A stretch of DNA of 64,000 bases from Clostridia bacterium (GCA_910575625.1 CAJTFD010000004.1:62001-126000), one strand, 5' to 3'. Counted from the first letter of the stretch, positions 27,128 to 36,970 are shown. The notes: generated from the sequence alone by a model not told the origin. Program-made: numbers and translations.

Positions 27128-28507
27128 ATGGCTCAGTTGTGGGGCGGGCGTTTTACGAAAGAGACAGACCAGCTGGTCTATCGGTTCAACGCCTCTATTT
27201 CCTTTGATCAGAGATTATACGAACAGGATATCCGCGGGAGCATCGCCCACGCGACCATGCTGGCTCGGCAGGGCGTGCTCACCCAGGAGGAGAAGACAGC
27301 CATCGTGGAGGGCCTGGAGAGCATCCGGGAGGATGTCCGCGCTGGAAAGCTTGTGATCAGTGAAAAATTTGAGGACATCCACAGCTTTGTGGAGGCGACT
27401 TTGACAGAGCGCATCGGGGAGCCGGGGAAAAAGCTGCATACAGGCCGCAGCCGCAATGACCAGGTGGCGCTGGATATGAAGCTGTATGTTAAAGATGAGG
27501 TCTTGATCCTGGACGGGCTTTTAAAAGAACTGCTGCAGGTCCTTTTGAAGATCATGGAGGAAAACCTGGATACATATATGCCGGGTTTCACCCATTTACA
27601 GAAAGCACAGCCGGTCACGCTGGCCCACCATGTGGGGGCTTATTTTGAGATGTTCAGGCGTGACAGGAGCCGTCTGCATGACATCTGTCAGAGGATGGAT
27701 ACCTGTCCCCTGGGATCGGGCGCGCTGGCCGGGACCACATATCCGCTGGATCGGGACTATACGGCAGAGCTCTTGCATTTTGACAGCGCGACGCTCAACA
27801 GTATGGATGCGGTCTCCGACCGGGATTATCTGATCGAGCTTTTGTCTGCGCTGTCCACGGTCATGATGCACCTGAGCCGTTTCTGCGAGGAGATCATCAT
27901 CTGGAATTCCAATGAGTATCAGTTTGTGGAGATCGACGACGCGTACAGCACAGGCAGCAGCATCATGCCCCAGAAGAAGAACCCGGATATCGCGGAATTG
28001 GTCAGAGGAAAGACCGGACGGGTCTATGGGGCTTTGATGACCCTTCTTACGACCATGAAAGGGCTGCCTCTGGCATATAATAAGGATATGCAGGAGGATA
28101 AGGAGCCGGTCTTTGATGCCGTGGACACGGTCAGAGACTGCCTTGTGCTGTTTACCGGGATGGCAGCCACGATGGCCTTTAGGAAAGAGCGCATGGAAAT
28201 GAGCGCGAAGAATGGATTTACGAACGCCACCGATGCGGCGGATTACCTGGTAAACCACGGGGTGCCGTTCAGGGATGCCCACGGTATCGTGGGACAGCTG
28301 GTGCTGTATTGCATTGAAAAAGATATCTCCCTGGATGAGATGTCCCTGGAGGAATACCGAAAGATCAGTCCGGTATTTGAAGAAGATATTTATGGAGCCA
28401 TCAGTATGAAGACCTGTGTGGAACGCCGGATCACTCTAGGTGCGCCGGGAATGGAGCCGATGAAGAAAGTGATCCGTTCCTGCAGGAGATATTTGGATGA
28501 AGATTGA
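27128..28507 (+). CDS. argH: Argininosuccinate lyase
   Basis: 459 residues. It cleaves argininosuccinate to arginine and fumarate, the last step of arginine synthesis. N-terminal WGGRFTKETDQLVYRFNASI is diagnostic, and the fumarase-superfamily signature GSSIMPQKKNPD (with catalytic Ser) is intact. HTGRSRNDQVALD holds substrate-binding residues. AGGAGGGA precedes the ATG. No other arg gene is nearby. A small TGTCTGC/GCAGACA hairpin lies in the 94-base gap after trmD. Confidence 0.97.
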   Translation: MAQLWGGRFTKETDQLVYRFNASISFDQRLYEQDIRGSIAHATMLARQGVLTQEEKTAIVEGLESIREDVRAGKLVISEKFEDIHSFVEATLTERIGEPGKKLHTGRSRNDQVALDMKLYVKDEVLILDGLLKELLQVLLKIMEENLDTYMPGFTHLQKAQPVTLAHHVGAYFEMFRRDRSRLHDICQRMDTCPLGSGALAGTTYPLDRDYTAELLHFDSATLNSMDAVSDRDYLIELLSALSTVMMHLSRFCEEIIIWNSNEYQFVEIDDAYSTGSSIMPQKKNPDIAELVRGKTGRVYGALMTLLTTMKGLPLAYNKDMQEDKEPVFDAVDTVRDCLVLFTGMAATMAFRKERMEMSAKNGFTNATDAADYLVNHGVPFRDAHGIVGQLVLYCIEKDISLDEMSLEEYRKISPVFEEDIYGAISMKTCVERRITLGAPGMEPMKKVIRSCRRYLDED

Positions 28508-28525
28508 CAAAAGGAGAGCGGCAGG

Positions 28526-29611
28526 ATGAGTGAAAAGTTAAAAGTTGGGATCTTAGGAGCAACAGGCATGGTGGGGCAGAGGTTCATCTCTCTGCTGGAG
28601 GGACATCCCTGGTTTGAGGTGACTACGCTCGCCGCCAGCGCAAGGAGCGCGGGGAAGACCTATGAGGAGACCGCAGGTCCCCGTTGGAAGATGGAGACGC
28701 CCATGCCGGAAGCTGTAAAAAATATCAAGGTCATGAATGTAAACGAGGTGGAGAAAGTGGCCGCCGGTGTGGATTTTGTCTTCTCGGCCGTGGATATGTC
28801 CAAGGATGAGATCCGGGCGATCGAGGAGGCTTACGCCAAGACGGAAACGCCGGTGGTCTCCAACAACAGCGCCCATCGCTGGACACCGGATGTGCCCATG
28901 GTGGTGCCGGAGATCAATCCGGAACATTTTGAGGTGGTCCAGTTCCAGAAGAAACGTCTGGGCACATCCAGGGGATTTATCGCGGTGAAACCGAACTGCT
29001 CGATCCAGAGCTATGCGCCGGTGCTGACAGCCTGGAAAGAGTTTGGGCCCTATGAAGTCGTAGCCACCACATACCAGGCGATCTCCGGGGCCGGGAAGAC
29101 GTTCGCGGACTGGCCGGAGATGGAGCACAACATCATCCCGTACATCGGCGGGGAGGAAGAGAAGAGCGAGAAAGAGCCGTTGAAACTGTGGGGTCAGATC
29201 GTAGACGGTGTGATCGAGAATGCAAAGGAGCCGGTGATCACATGCCAGTGTGTGCGCGTGCCGGTCTTAAACGGGCATACTGCGGCGGTTTTTGTAAAAT
29301 TCAGAAAAAAACCCACAAAAGAGCAGCTGATCCAGGCATTGAAGGATTTTAAGGGCATCCCCCAGGAGCTGGAGCTCCCCAGCGCGCCGAAGCAGTTTAT
29401 CCAGTATTTGGAGGACGACAACCGTCCCCAGGTGTCCGAAGATGTGGATTACGAACATGGCATGGGTGTGTCCGTGGGAAGGCTGCGGGAAGATACGGTC
29501 TACGACTACAAATTCATCGGCCTGTCCCACAACACAGTCCGGGGCGCGGCCGGAGGCGCGGTGCTCTGTGCGGAGACTTTAAAAGCCCAGGGCTATATCA
29601 CGAAGAAATAG
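28526..29611 (+). CDS. asd: Aspartate-semialdehyde dehydrogenase
   Basis: 361 residues. It makes aspartate semialdehyde from aspartyl phosphate with NADPH, feeding lysine, threonine, methionine and diaminopimelate. The nucleotide-binding start is GILGATGMVGQRF; the catalytic cysteine is in VKPNCSIQSY; the late histidine is in VSVGRLRED and nearby. Length and the QKKRLGTSRGFI segment suit the archaeal/fungal-like ASADH group rather than the E. coli type. 18 bases after argH, AGGAG site. Confidence 0.94.
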   Translation: MSEKLKVGILGATGMVGQRFISLLEGHPWFEVTTLAASARSAGKTYEETAGPRWKMETPMPEAVKNIKVMNVNEVEKVAAGVDFVFSAVDMSKDEIRAIEEAYAKTETPVVSNNSAHRWTPDVPMVVPEINPEHFEVVQFQKKRLGTSRGFIAVKPNCSIQSYAPVLTAWKEFGPYEVVATTYQAISGAGKTFADWPEMEHNIIPYIGGEEEKSEKEPLKLWGQIVDGVIENAKEPVITCQCVRVPVLNGHTAAVFVKFRKKPTKEQLIQALKDFKGIPQELELPSAPKQFIQYLEDDNRPQVSEDVDYEHGMGVSVGRLREDTVYDYKFIGLSHNTVRGAAGGAVLCAETLKAQGYITKK

Positions 29612-29621
29612 GACCAATCAT

Positions 29622-31613
29622 ATGGCAAAGGCTTTATATATAGCAGAAAAACCCAGTGTCGCCCAGGAATTTGCAAAGGCTCTCAAGATAAACGGGGCCA
29701 GAAGGAACGGCTATCTGGAATCGGAGGACGCGGTGGTGACCTGGTGCGTGGGGCATCTGGTGACCATGAGCTATCCGGAAAAATATGACGAGAAGTATAA
29801 AAGGTGGGGGCTGGAGACCCTGCCTTTTTTGCCCGATACATTCCTCTATGAGGTGATCCCGTCGGTCAAGGACCAGTATGAGATCGTGAGCGGTCTCCTA
29901 AACCGGCCCGATGTGGACACGATCTACGTCTGCACCGACTCCGGGCGGGAGGGAGAGTACATCTACCGTCTGGTGGAGCAGATGGCTCAGGTCAAAGGCA
30001 AGACGCGCAAAAGGGTGTGGATCGATTCCCAGACCGAGGAGGAGATCCTGCGCGGGATCCGGGAGGCCAAAGACCTCTCGGAGTACGACAATCTCTCCGC
30101 CTCCGCCTATCTGCGGGCAAAGGAAGACTACCTGATGGGCATTAATTTTTCCCGGCTCCTCTCCCTTAAATACGCCAACAGCATCTGCAATTACCAGCGC
30201 ACCAGTTACCGGGCCGTCTCCGTGGGGCGGGTCATGACCTGCGTACTGGGCATGGTGGTCCGGCGGGAGAGGGAGATCCGGGAGTTTGTGAAAACGCCTT
30301 TTTATCGGGTGCTGGCGGAATTTGGCCTGCCTTCCAGACATTTCGAGGGAGAGTGGCGGGCCGTGGAGGGCAGCCCTTATTTTCAGTCGCCAAAGCTCTA
30401 TAAAGAAAACGGCTGGAAGAAAAAAGAGGATGCACAGGGACTGATCGATCATCTAAATGCGGACCCGCCCGTACAGGGGATCGTCCAGAAGGCGGAGCGG
30501 AAAAAGGAGAAGAAGAACCCGCCCCTTCTCTTTAACCTGGCGGAGCTTCAGAATGTCTGTTCCAAATTGTTCAAGATCAGTCCCGATGAGACCCTGCGCG
30601 TGGTCCAGGAACTCTATGAGAAGAAACTGGTCACCTATCCCCGGACCGACGCCCGTGTGCTGTCCACCGCAGCGGCGAAGGAGATCAAAAGGAATCTCTC
30701 CGGGCTGTGCCGTTATGGAGTCTGTCCGGGGATCGCGGCCCATATCCTGGAAGGAGGGGCGCATACATCGATCGTCCGCTCCCGCTATGTCAATGACAAG
30801 AAGATCACAGATCACTACGCGATCATCCCCACAGGCCAGGGGCTGGGGCTTTTGCCCAGACTGCCAAAGCTGTCCCAGGATGTGTATGAGATCATCGTCC
30901 GGCGGTTCTTATGTATTTTTTACCCGCCGGCAGTGTACCAGAAGGTCAGCATCCAGGTCATGATCAAAGAGGAGAGTTTTTTTGCCGGCTTCAAGGTCCT
31001 TCTCGAGGAAGGATATCTGCAGGTTGCCACGGCCTCTTTTGCCCAGAACAAAAAGGAGGAGGACGATCTCTCCTGTGACGCGCAGATGCTGGCGGCGCTG
31101 CAGGGCCTGCGCAAGGGGAGCCGTCTGCCGGTGGAACAGCTCTTCATCAAAGAGGGAGAGACCGCGCCGCCCAAACGGTACAATTCCGGGAGTATGATCC
31201 TGGCCATGGAAAACGCGGGCCAGCTGATCGAGGATGAAGAACTCCGCGCCCAGATCAAGGGGAGCGGCATCGGCACCAGCGCTACCCGATCCGAGATCCT
31301 GAAAAAACTGGTGAACATCCAGTATCTGGCTTTGAATAAAAAGACACAGGTGATCACGCCCACCCTCTTCGGGGAGATGGTCTACGACGTGGTCAACAAT
31401 TCCATCCGGTCTCTCTTGAACCCAGAACTGACGGCCAGTTGGGAAAAGGGGCTGACCTATGTGGCCGAGGGTCAGATCACACCGGATGAATACATGGAGA
31501 AACTGGAAAATTTCATACGCCGCCACACCCAGGCCGTCATGGGTCTGCACAACCAGTATGCCCTGCGCACCTGCTATGATGCGGCGGCAAAAAATTATAA
31601 AGGAGCAAAATGA
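29622..31613 (+). CDS. topB: DNA topoisomerase III
   Basis: 663 residues, a type IA topoisomerase. TOPRIM start ALYIAEKPSVAQEFAKAL and DSGREGEYIYRLV give the acidic metal-binding cluster. The active-site tyrosine lies in KKLVTYPRTDARVL. The protein ends soon after the core (NFIRRHTQAVMGLHNQYAL), without zinc-finger repeats. It unlinks single-stranded or nicked duplexes, decatenating DNA during replication and recombination. Chromosomal and element-borne topB look alike; no conjugation genes surround this one. ATG begins 11 bases after asd. Confidence 0.92.
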   Translation: MAKALYIAEKPSVAQEFAKALKINGARRNGYLESEDAVVTWCVGHLVTMSYPEKYDEKYKRWGLETLPFLPDTFLYEVIPSVKDQYEIVSGLLNRPDVDTIYVCTDSGREGEYIYRLVEQMAQVKGKTRKRVWIDSQTEEEILRGIREAKDLSEYDNLSASAYLRAKEDYLMGINFSRLLSLKYANSICNYQRTSYRAVSVGRVMTCVLGMVVRREREIREFVKTPFYRVLAEFGLPSRHFEGEWRAVEGSPYFQSPKLYKENGWKKKEDAQGLIDHLNADPPVQGIVQKAERKKEKKNPPLLFNLAELQNVCSKLFKISPDETLRVVQELYEKKLVTYPRTDARVLSTAAAKEIKRNLSGLCRYGVCPGIAAHILEGGAHTSIVRSRYVNDKKITDHYAIIPTGQGLGLLPRLPKLSQDVYEIIVRRFLCIFYPPAVYQKVSIQVMIKEESFFAGFKVLLEEGYLQVATASFAQNKKEEDDLSCDAQMLAALQGLRKGSRLPVEQLFIKEGETAPPKRYNSGSMILAMENAGQLIEDEELRAQIKGSGIGTSATRSEILKKLVNIQYLALNKKTQVITPTLFGEMVYDVVNNSIRSLLNPELTASWEKGLTYVAEGQITPDEYMEKLENFIRRHTQAVMGLHNQYALRTCYDAAAKNYKGAK

Positions 31614-31614
31614 T

Positions 31615-32280
31615 ATGGACAGATTTACCATTGATAGTCTCTTGGACCTGACCCACACGGCATTTCCGGATCTTTTCCAGGGAAAGACGTATCCCTGGGA
31701 AGTCTTGGGCGAGATCCACGATCTCATCCTGCGGGCGGGCCAAAAGCTGGACCCGAAGCTCTATGAGCAGAAGGGAGAAGATCTGTGGATCGCAAGATCT
31801 GCCAAAGTGGCCGCCTCCGCCTGCGTAAATGGACCGGCGATCATCGGGGAGGAGGCCCAGATCCGGCACTGCGCATTTATACGGGGGGATGCGATCGTGG
31901 GGGCCGGCGCGGTGGTGGGAAATTCCACCGAACTGAAGAACTGTGTGCTCTTCGAGGGCGTGCAGGTTCCCCATTACAATTATGTGGGGGATTCTATATT
32001 GGGTTATCGGGCGCATATGGGGGCGGGTTCCATCTGTTCCAATGTGCGGTCGGATAAAAAACTGGTGACAGTCAGATGTGCAGGGCAGGCTGTGGAGACC
32101 GGGCGCAAGAAATTCGGCGCTATCCTGGGCGATGGGGTCGAGGTCGGATGCGGATCGGTGCTGAACCCGGGGACGGTGATCGGGAGAGGGACGCAGATCT
32201 ATCCCCTGTCCTCGGTGCGGGGATGTGTGCCTGGGGAGAGTATCTATAAACAGGATGGAGAGATCATAAAGAGGGTGTAG
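31615..32280 (+). CDS. Left-handed beta-helix (hexapeptide-repeat) protein
   Basis: 221 residues. After a helical N-terminal section (TIDSLLDLTHTAFPDLF), hexapeptide repeats run from about 65 to 200 (AKVAASACVNGPAIIGEEAQI, GDAIVGAGAVVGN, GVEVGCGSVLNPGTVIG). This is the acyltransferase or nucleotidyltransferase beta-helix fold, as in the C-terminal half of GlmU, but no pyrophosphorylase domain is present. The substrate cannot be told. I chose ATG 31615, after AAGGAG at 31600; the frame stays open upstream inside topB, but that part is the wrong-frame shadow of topB. Nearly contiguous with the topB stop. Confidence 0.8.
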   Translation: MDRFTIDSLLDLTHTAFPDLFQGKTYPWEVLGEIHDLILRAGQKLDPKLYEQKGEDLWIARSAKVAASACVNGPAIIGEEAQIRHCAFIRGDAIVGAGAVVGNSTELKNCVLFEGVQVPHYNYVGDSILGYRAHMGAGSICSNVRSDKKLVTVRCAGQAVETGRKKFGAILGDGVEVGCGSVLNPGTVIGRGTQIYPLSSVRGCVPGESIYKQDGEIIKRV

Positions 32281-32361
32281 ACGATGGGTGTGTATCATCC
32301 GGAGATGACGGAATAGTTGTACGGTATATCACTGAGCTGGGGAAATCTTGACCGATGAGGG

Positions 32362-32406
32362 GGCACATAGAAGACATAGGATATCGTATGCCTTCTATGT
32401 GCCGTT
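32362..32406. terminator. Terminator between converging genes
   Basis: GGCACATAGAAG / CTTCTATGTGCC, extended by inner CATA/TATG pairing, followed on the plus strand by GTTTTC. It separates the asd-topB operon from the convergent TraX-like gene. The T-run is short. Confidence 0.65.
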
Positions 32407-32407
32407 T

Positions 32408-33109
32408 TCATATGCGGAAAAAATGATATCGCAGATAAGCCAAAAGCAGCAGATGCGCCGGATAAAAAACATAGAACAGATACTTCAGCACAGGGCCACT
32501 CATCCAGCCCCTCTTTCCGTTATACAAAGTAATGGGGATCCATGCGAAGATCGCTTTCCATTCCCAGTAAAGGCATAGCGCGCCGCAGAAAAAACGGGGT
32601 ACAGGCTGCTCGCGGAACAGGTAGAGGATGACGATCAAGAGCACGCCTTTAAAGTCGTAATCGGTGTGCAGCAGGTAAGCCGCCGCCATACCGGCCGCCG
32701 CAGGCAGGACCATGAGCAGGATGTGTTTTTCCCGTATCTTCTCCATGCCCCAGATGGCCAAGAGTCCGCATGATAATGTAAAGAAAACATTCTGATATCC
32801 AGGCAGTCGTACAGCAGCTCCCAGAGCAAGGTTAAACGGGATCTCGGAGAGGATCCCAAAGATCAGGAGATTGACCGTATAACGGAGACGGCTGCGGGTA
32901 TAGAAGAAACCTTCCACCAGCAGGAAGCAGTAGATGGGGAACGCGATCCGTCCGATATCACGGCAGAGCTGGTAATATTGTCCCTGTCCATCACTCCAAT
33001 AGACCACCGTGTAACCGAAATGATCGATGAACATAGTGATAACAGCGATCATCTTCAATGTGCTGGAGCTGAAGATCTGCCATGAGGGTGCTATAGATTT
33101 GTTGTCCAT
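32408..33109 (-). CDS. TraX-family membrane protein
   Basis: 233 residues with about seven hydrophobic segments. LKMIAVITMFIDHFGYTVVY, then GRIAFPIYCFLLVEGFFYTRS, is the TraX signature. TraX acetylates F-pilin in E. coli; chromosomal homologues in Firmicutes are probably acyltransferases of other substrates. I chose ATG 33109, which follows GGAGAAG by 6 bases; the frame stays open to 33238 but that extension has no ribosome-binding site. Convergent with the preceding operon. Confidence 0.82.
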   Translation of the reverse strand: MDNKSIAPSWQIFSSSTLKMIAVITMFIDHFGYTVVYWSDGQGQYYQLCRDIGRIAFPIYCFLLVEGFFYTRSRLRYTVNLLIFGILSEIPFNLALGAAVRLPGYQNVFFTLSCGLLAIWGMEKIREKHILLMVLPAAAGMAAAYLLHTDYDFKGVLLIVILYLFREQPVPRFFCGALCLYWEWKAIFAWIPITLYNGKRGWMSGPVLKYLFYVFYPAHLLLLAYLRYHFFRI

Positions 33110-33247
33110 GAAAATCTTCTCCGTTTCAAGATTATTTGTAAGGAGCCTCCCTTTCATAAATACTATCACGAAAAGATTTTTTTTTCCATAAAAATGTGGT
33201 AGAATAACAAGAAAAGGATCTTTCAGAAAGGTGGTCACGCGCGAGAA

Positions 33248-33814
33248 ATGGCGAATTTATTATTTATCCTCTTTTATATGATGTGTCTATGTGTCTATGC
33301 AGTTATGAAATTGGCGGAATATATCCTCTATGGGATCGGTCTGCGCGGCATGGCGCGGGAAATGGGGGTGGGCAACGGCTGGCTGGCGTTTGTGCCCTTT
33401 GCGCGCAAGTATCTCCAGGGAAAGGTCAGCGGCCCGATCACATTGAAAGGGAAGACCATCAAAGAACCGGGCCTGTGGCTGGTCTTGCTGCCTTTTTCCG
33501 TGGGGATCGCCACAGGTTTTCTGGCGGGGCTCGTCATGGCGCTGGTGGTGGTGGGGACTCTGGTCCGGTCAAATGCCATCATCATGATCCCTGTGACGGG
33601 CGTGGCCATCCTGGCAGGCGTTGTGATCTTTTTGCTGGGGCTTGTGGGCACGGCGGCGCAGAATGGTCTGCGGGCGTTGGTGGATCATCAGATCTTATCC
33701 CGCTACTGCCAGGGAAATGTGTTGATCTTACATATCGTATTCAGTACGATCTTTCCGCTGTATGAGGCGGCCGTATTTTTCTATTACCGCCATCACACGG
33801 CGGCGAGGGTGTAA
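33248..33814 (+). CDS. Uncharacterised membrane protein
   Basis: 188 residues, not recognised. Hydrophobic stretches lie near residues 3-30 (LLFILFYMMCLCVYAVMKLA), 80-110, 115-135 and 165-180. Between the first two is a loop with GNGWLAFVPFARKYLQGKVSG, a pattern seen in many small clostridial membrane proteins of unknown role. A TAGAAT-type -10 and AAAGGTGG site precede the ATG. The 3' end is followed at 33827 by a repeat arm and then the DUF2971 gene, with which it may be cotranscribed. Confidence 0.7.
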   Translation: MANLLFILFYMMCLCVYAVMKLAEYILYGIGLRGMAREMGVGNGWLAFVPFARKYLQGKVSGPITLKGKTIKEPGLWLVLLPFSVGIATGFLAGLVMALVVVGTLVRSNAIIMIPVTGVAILAGVVIFLLGLVGTAAQNGLRALVDHQILSRYCQGNVLILHIVFSTIFPLYEAAVFFYYRHHTAARV

Positions 33815-33826
33815 AGGTGGCATAAA

Positions 33827-33842
33827 TTTCAAGCGCGCTCTA
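33827..33842. repeat. Half copy of the palindromic repeat
   Basis: TTTCAAGCGCGCTCTA matches the right arm of the intact element at 25482-25501 with few changes. As at khpA, it ends just before a ribosome-binding site, here GGGAGG of the DUF2971 gene. Confidence 0.55.
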
Positions 33843-33861
33843 AAGGATGGGAGGTCCCGCG

Positions 33862-34812
33862 ATGGAACAATTGATGACAGAAATGTTTATGAAGAACAGA
33901 AAAGACTGGCTTCCCATCCCCAAGTGCAGGTATGGCGAGCGTCTGTATCATTATACGGACCTGAAAGCCTTAAAAGGCATTGTGATGGACCACGCATTCT
34001 GGGTGACGAAGAGTGATTTCCTGAATGATAAATTTGAATTCTACTATGCGTTTAAGGTGATCCGCAAGGTCTGTATGAAACTGATACCCAATCCCCAGAA
34101 CAGGAAAGTCTTCATGCATGTGCTGAAGGAACGGATGGATTTTTTTCACGGGAGTATGTCGGACCAGATCCTGGCGGGATGGTATGTGCTGTCCTTTTCA
34201 AGGGTGAAGGATAGTCTGCTCCTGTGGACAGAATTTTCCCAGTCCCAGGGATACTGCCTGGAATTTGATTACAAACGTCTGGTAAAAGGGCTCTTTGACG
34301 GGATCCGGCTGGACGGGTATGTGATCTATGATAAAAAGAAACAGCACGAGCTGGTGGAGAATACCCTGAGCCGGATCATGGAGGGGAAGGATCCCGGCCG
34401 GAAGAAGCTGAAAGAAAAACTCCTCTCGGAGGATAAAGAGATCAGCCCGAAAGAACTCCAGGATCTTATGAAAGAATTTGCGGTCTGCTGTTTTGTCTAT
34501 TCTATGTTTTTTAAAAAGGATTGTTTTAAGGAGGAGAAAGAGTACCGGTTCATCTTCTGGGCTTTCCACGAGGAGGTCGCAGGACAAAAAGGCGCACCGG
34601 TCACGCCCATCCATTTCCGGGAGAAGGATCAGGCGCTGCTGCCGTATATCCTGGTGAATTATAAAGAAGCGGAGGGGAACAATCCGATCTGTTCGATCAC
34701 GGCGGGACCGAAAAATGACAGTGACCTGGCTGTGAAGGGCATGCAGTATTTTCTGCGCAATGAGAAGATCGTGATCCCTGTGCGGGAGTCGAAGATCCCG
34801 CTGCGGTATTGA
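33862..34812 (+). CDS. DUF2971 domain protein
   Basis: 316 residues, soluble. [33 protein letters not shown], then [16 protein letters not shown] and [11 protein letters not shown], is the DUF2971 pattern. These proteins often occur near defence or toxin loci, but the function is unproven. I chose ATG 33862 because GGAGG lies 7 bases before it; ATG 33847 would overlap that site. A repeat arm sits just upstream. It is followed by mtnA after 25 bases. Confidence 0.75.
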   Translation: MEQLMTEMFMKNRKDWLPIPKCRYGERLYHYTDLKALKGIVMDHAFWVTKSDFLNDKFEFYYAFKVIRKVCMKLIPNPQNRKVFMHVLKERMDFFHGSMSDQILAGWYVLSFSRVKDSLLLWTEFSQSQGYCLEFDYKRLVKGLFDGIRLDGYVIYDKKKQHELVENTLSRIMEGKDPGRKKLKEKLLSEDKEISPKELQDLMKEFAVCCFVYSMFFKKDCFKEEKEYRFIFWAFHEEVAGQKGAPVTPIHFREKDQALLPYILVNYKEAEGNNPICSITAGPKNDSDLAVKGMQYFLRNEKIVIPVRESKIPLRY

Positions 34813-34837
34813 TCTGAAAAAGGAGAAGAAAGATATA

Positions 34838-35884
34838 ATGGATATGATGAATGTGACATGGAATGCGGCTGTGGATAAGGTGGTGATCCTGGACCAGACG
34901 AAGCTGCCGGGTCGGGTGGAATACGTGGAACTGGCCACAGCGGAGGATGTCTACCAGGCGATCTTCAAGCTGAAGGTGCGGGGTGCGCCGGCGATTGGGA
35001 TCTGCGCGGCCTTCAGTATGTATGTGCTGGCGCTGGCCATGCCCCAGGAAGAGTATGGTGATTTTTCCCGGGAATTTTCCAGGACAAAAGAGTATATCGC
35101 CAGTTCCCGTCCTACGGCGGTGAATCTGAGATGGGCCTTGGAGCGGATGGAAAAAGTGGTGACAGCGCACCCATCCAGTCCGATCCAGGAGATCTGTAAG
35201 ATGTTAAAAGAGGAGGCGGATGCGATCCAGCGGGAAGATATAGAGATGTGCCGCCGTATCGCACAGTACGGGCTTTCCCTGGTCAAAGACGGGGATGGGA
35301 TCCTCACCCACTGCAATGCAGGGCCTCTTGCCACGTCCCGTTACGGCACAGCGTTGGGGCCGGTCTTTCTTGGGAAAGAGCGGGGGATCGATCTTAAGGT
35401 ATTTGCCGATGAGACACGCCCGCTGCTCCAGGGTGCACGGCTGACTTCCTATGAACTGCAAAAAGGTGGGATCGATGTGACGCTGATCTGCGACAATATG
35501 GCTTCGATGGTGATGAAGAACGGCTGGGTACAGGCATGTTTTGTGGGATGCGACCGGGTGGCGGCCAACGGGGATACGGCCAATAAGATCGGGACCAGCG
35601 GGGTGGCGATCCTGGCCCATCATTACAAGATCCCGTTCTATGTCCTGGGACCCAGCTCCACCATCGACCTTGACTGTCCCACAGGGGCCGATATCCCGAT
35701 CGAGCTGCGCGCTCCCCAGGAGATCAAGGAGCAGTTTTACAGCCAGCCCATGGCGCTGCCGGAGACGAAATGTTATAATCCGGCCTTTGACGTGACGGAC
35801 CATTCCCTGATCACGGCCATCGTGACCGACAGGGGGATCTTCCGGGCACCGTATACAGAGTCGCTGCAGAAGATGAGGTCATGA
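34838..35884 (+). CDS. mtnA: Methylthioribose-1-phosphate isomerase
   Basis: 348 residues. It converts 5-methylthioribose 1-phosphate to the ribulose form in methionine salvage. Diagnostic motifs: [31 protein letters not shown] with the catalytic Cys, CDNMASMVM with the Asp, and [17 protein letters not shown]. The eIF2B-like fold also occurs in related ribose-1,5-bisphosphate isomerases, but length and motifs fit MtnA. AGGAG precedes the start. No other mtn gene is in the window, so salvage is incomplete here. Confidence 0.94.
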   Translation: MDMMNVTWNAAVDKVVILDQTKLPGRVEYVELATAEDVYQAIFKLKVRGAPAIGICAAFSMYVLALAMPQEEYGDFSREFSRTKEYIASSRPTAVNLRWALERMEKVVTAHPSSPIQEICKMLKEEADAIQREDIEMCRRIAQYGLSLVKDGDGILTHCNAGPLATSRYGTALGPVFLGKERGIDLKVFADETRPLLQGARLTSYELQKGGIDVTLICDNMASMVMKNGWVQACFVGCDRVAANGDTANKIGTSGVAILAHHYKIPFYVLGPSSTIDLDCPTGADIPIELRAPQEIKEQFYSQPMALPETKCYNPAFDVTDHSLITAIVTDRGIFRAPYTESLQKMRS

Positions 35885-35913
35885 AGGCCGCCGACTGTGC
35901 GGACGGCCTTCAT
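35881..35913. other. Hairpin at the end of mtnA
   Basis: ATGAAGGCCG / CGGCCTTCAT with an inner CCG/CGG pair; it overlaps the mtnA stop codon. No T-run follows directly, so termination strength is uncertain. It lies between converging genes. Confidence 0.55.
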
Positions 35914-35921
35914 ACATCCGA

Positions 35922-36417
35922 TCAGAATTTTTCCATCTGATCCATAAATTTCTCGTATTCTGCCGTATCCATATGCCATCCGTGCTGGTCCTCCGGATAT
36001 GCGCCGGTGCGGACGTCATTTGCCCACTGTGCATAGGCGGTCGCGGCCCATTCAAAGAAATTGGCGTAAGTCTTTGCATGGGAAGCGGTCCCACTCGTAG
36101 ATCCTGGTCACAGGGGTGGTCTTTACTTCTTTTACATCTGAAGCCGGGAGATATCCGTATTTTTCAGGATATACATTGCTGTAGTACTGCATATAGGCAT
36201 TGTTCCACCGTTCATCCATATTCACGATGTGGTAGTCGGTGATATTCTGATTTCCGTCGAGAAAATGGACAAGGGCCTGGTCATATTTACAGAATCTATG
36301 GATCTCAGTCACGATCTTTTCGGTAAAAGGATACAATTCCCAGACTGATCCGCAGGAATAGATAAATTCATTCAGCTGCGGCCAGGGTATCTTTGTCATT
36401 TCCGGCATAGCCTCCAT
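35922..36417 (-). pseudogene. Frameshifted gene with a LuxR-regulator-like N-terminal sensor
   Basis: The first frame (36417-36052) gives a protein starting TKIPWPQLNEFIYSCGS, with FCKYDQALVHFLDGN and YYSNVYPEKYG, similar in style to the sensor half of clostridial LuxR-type regulators. It ends soon after EWDRFPCKDLRQFL. If one A is removed from the AAA near 36075, the frame continues as KTYANFFEWAATAYAQWAND and runs to TGA 35924-35922 with normal-looking codons. So the gene is split by a single-base shift, or is a remnant. The second half lacks an obvious helix-turn-helix. A start at 36399 after GGAGG is also possible. Codirectional with VanZ just upstream. Confidence 0.6.
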
Positions 36418-36421
36418 CTGA

Positions 36422-36922
36422 TCAAGAGTGTTTTTTGTGCCGTTTTCCGGGCATCAGCGCCAGGAAGATCCAGCAGAAGATCCGCACAGCGATGATCCCG
36501 AAAAAGATCCCCACACTGTCGATCGCCACATCCCGCTTTGACGGTCCGCGCCCGGCCACGAAAGACTGGTGGTATTCGTCCAGTCCCGCGAATCCCACGC
36601 AGATCACACCGGCCACCAGCATCAGGGGGATGCCCCGTAATCCATATACATAAAAAGGGAACGACACGGCGATGGCCAGACAGAAATACTCGGTCATATG
36701 AGCCAGCTTGCGTACTTTTCCGTGGATCAGCTCGGCTTCGTAAGCCAATTGGTATCCATCTTTGTATTCCTGGGCGAGACGGCTCTTGATCTCTACGATC
36801 TTATAGCTGACCTTGAAACTCAAGTCAGCGGAAGTCTCCCCGGGCTGGCCGGACAGGGTGAAGATCGCATACATGATCAGGACCGCGGGCAGGAATGAAA
36901 AGGGTTTTAAGATATTTATCAT
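36422..36922 (-). CDS. VanZ-family membrane protein
   Basis: About 166 residues with four hydrophobic segments. The motifs FTLSGQPGETSADLS, RKLAHMTEYFCLAIAV and DEYHQSFVAGRGPSKRDVAIDSVG define the VanZ-like family. VanZ gives teicoplanin resistance in enterococci; chromosomal homologues have no assigned reaction. The start is uncertain: a promoter (TTGCAT-17-TATACT) lies at 36970-36942, so the more distal ATG 36970 is excluded. ATG 36922 has a short leader; ATG 36934 would be leaderless. Confidence 0.8.
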   Translation of the reverse strand: MINILKPFSFLPAVLIMYAIFTLSGQPGETSADLSFKVSYKIVEIKSRLAQEYKDGYQLAYEAELIHGKVRKLAHMTEYFCLAIAVSFPFYVYGLRGIPLMLVAGVICVGFAGLDEYHQSFVAGRGPSKRDVAIDSVGIFFGIIAVRIFCWIFLALMPGKRHKKHS

Positions 36923-36941
36923 CAATTCTCTCATAGATGCC

Positions 36942-36970
36942 AGTATAGCACAGATCGAAAAAAAATGCAA
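36942..36970 (-). promoter_or_regulatory. Promoter of the VanZ gene
   Basis: On the minus strand TTGCAT (36970-36965), a 17-base spacer, TATACT (36947-36942). Divergent from the ilvN promoter 30 bases away. Confidence 0.7.

Noticed and set aside
29622-31613. topB as a sign of an integrated conjugative element
   Set aside because: No relaxase, integrase, or type IV secretion genes nearby; neighbours are biosynthetic genes.
31459-31614. Longer start for the beta-helix protein
   Set aside because: This part is the shifted frame of topB; AAGGAG and ATG 31615 give the natural start.
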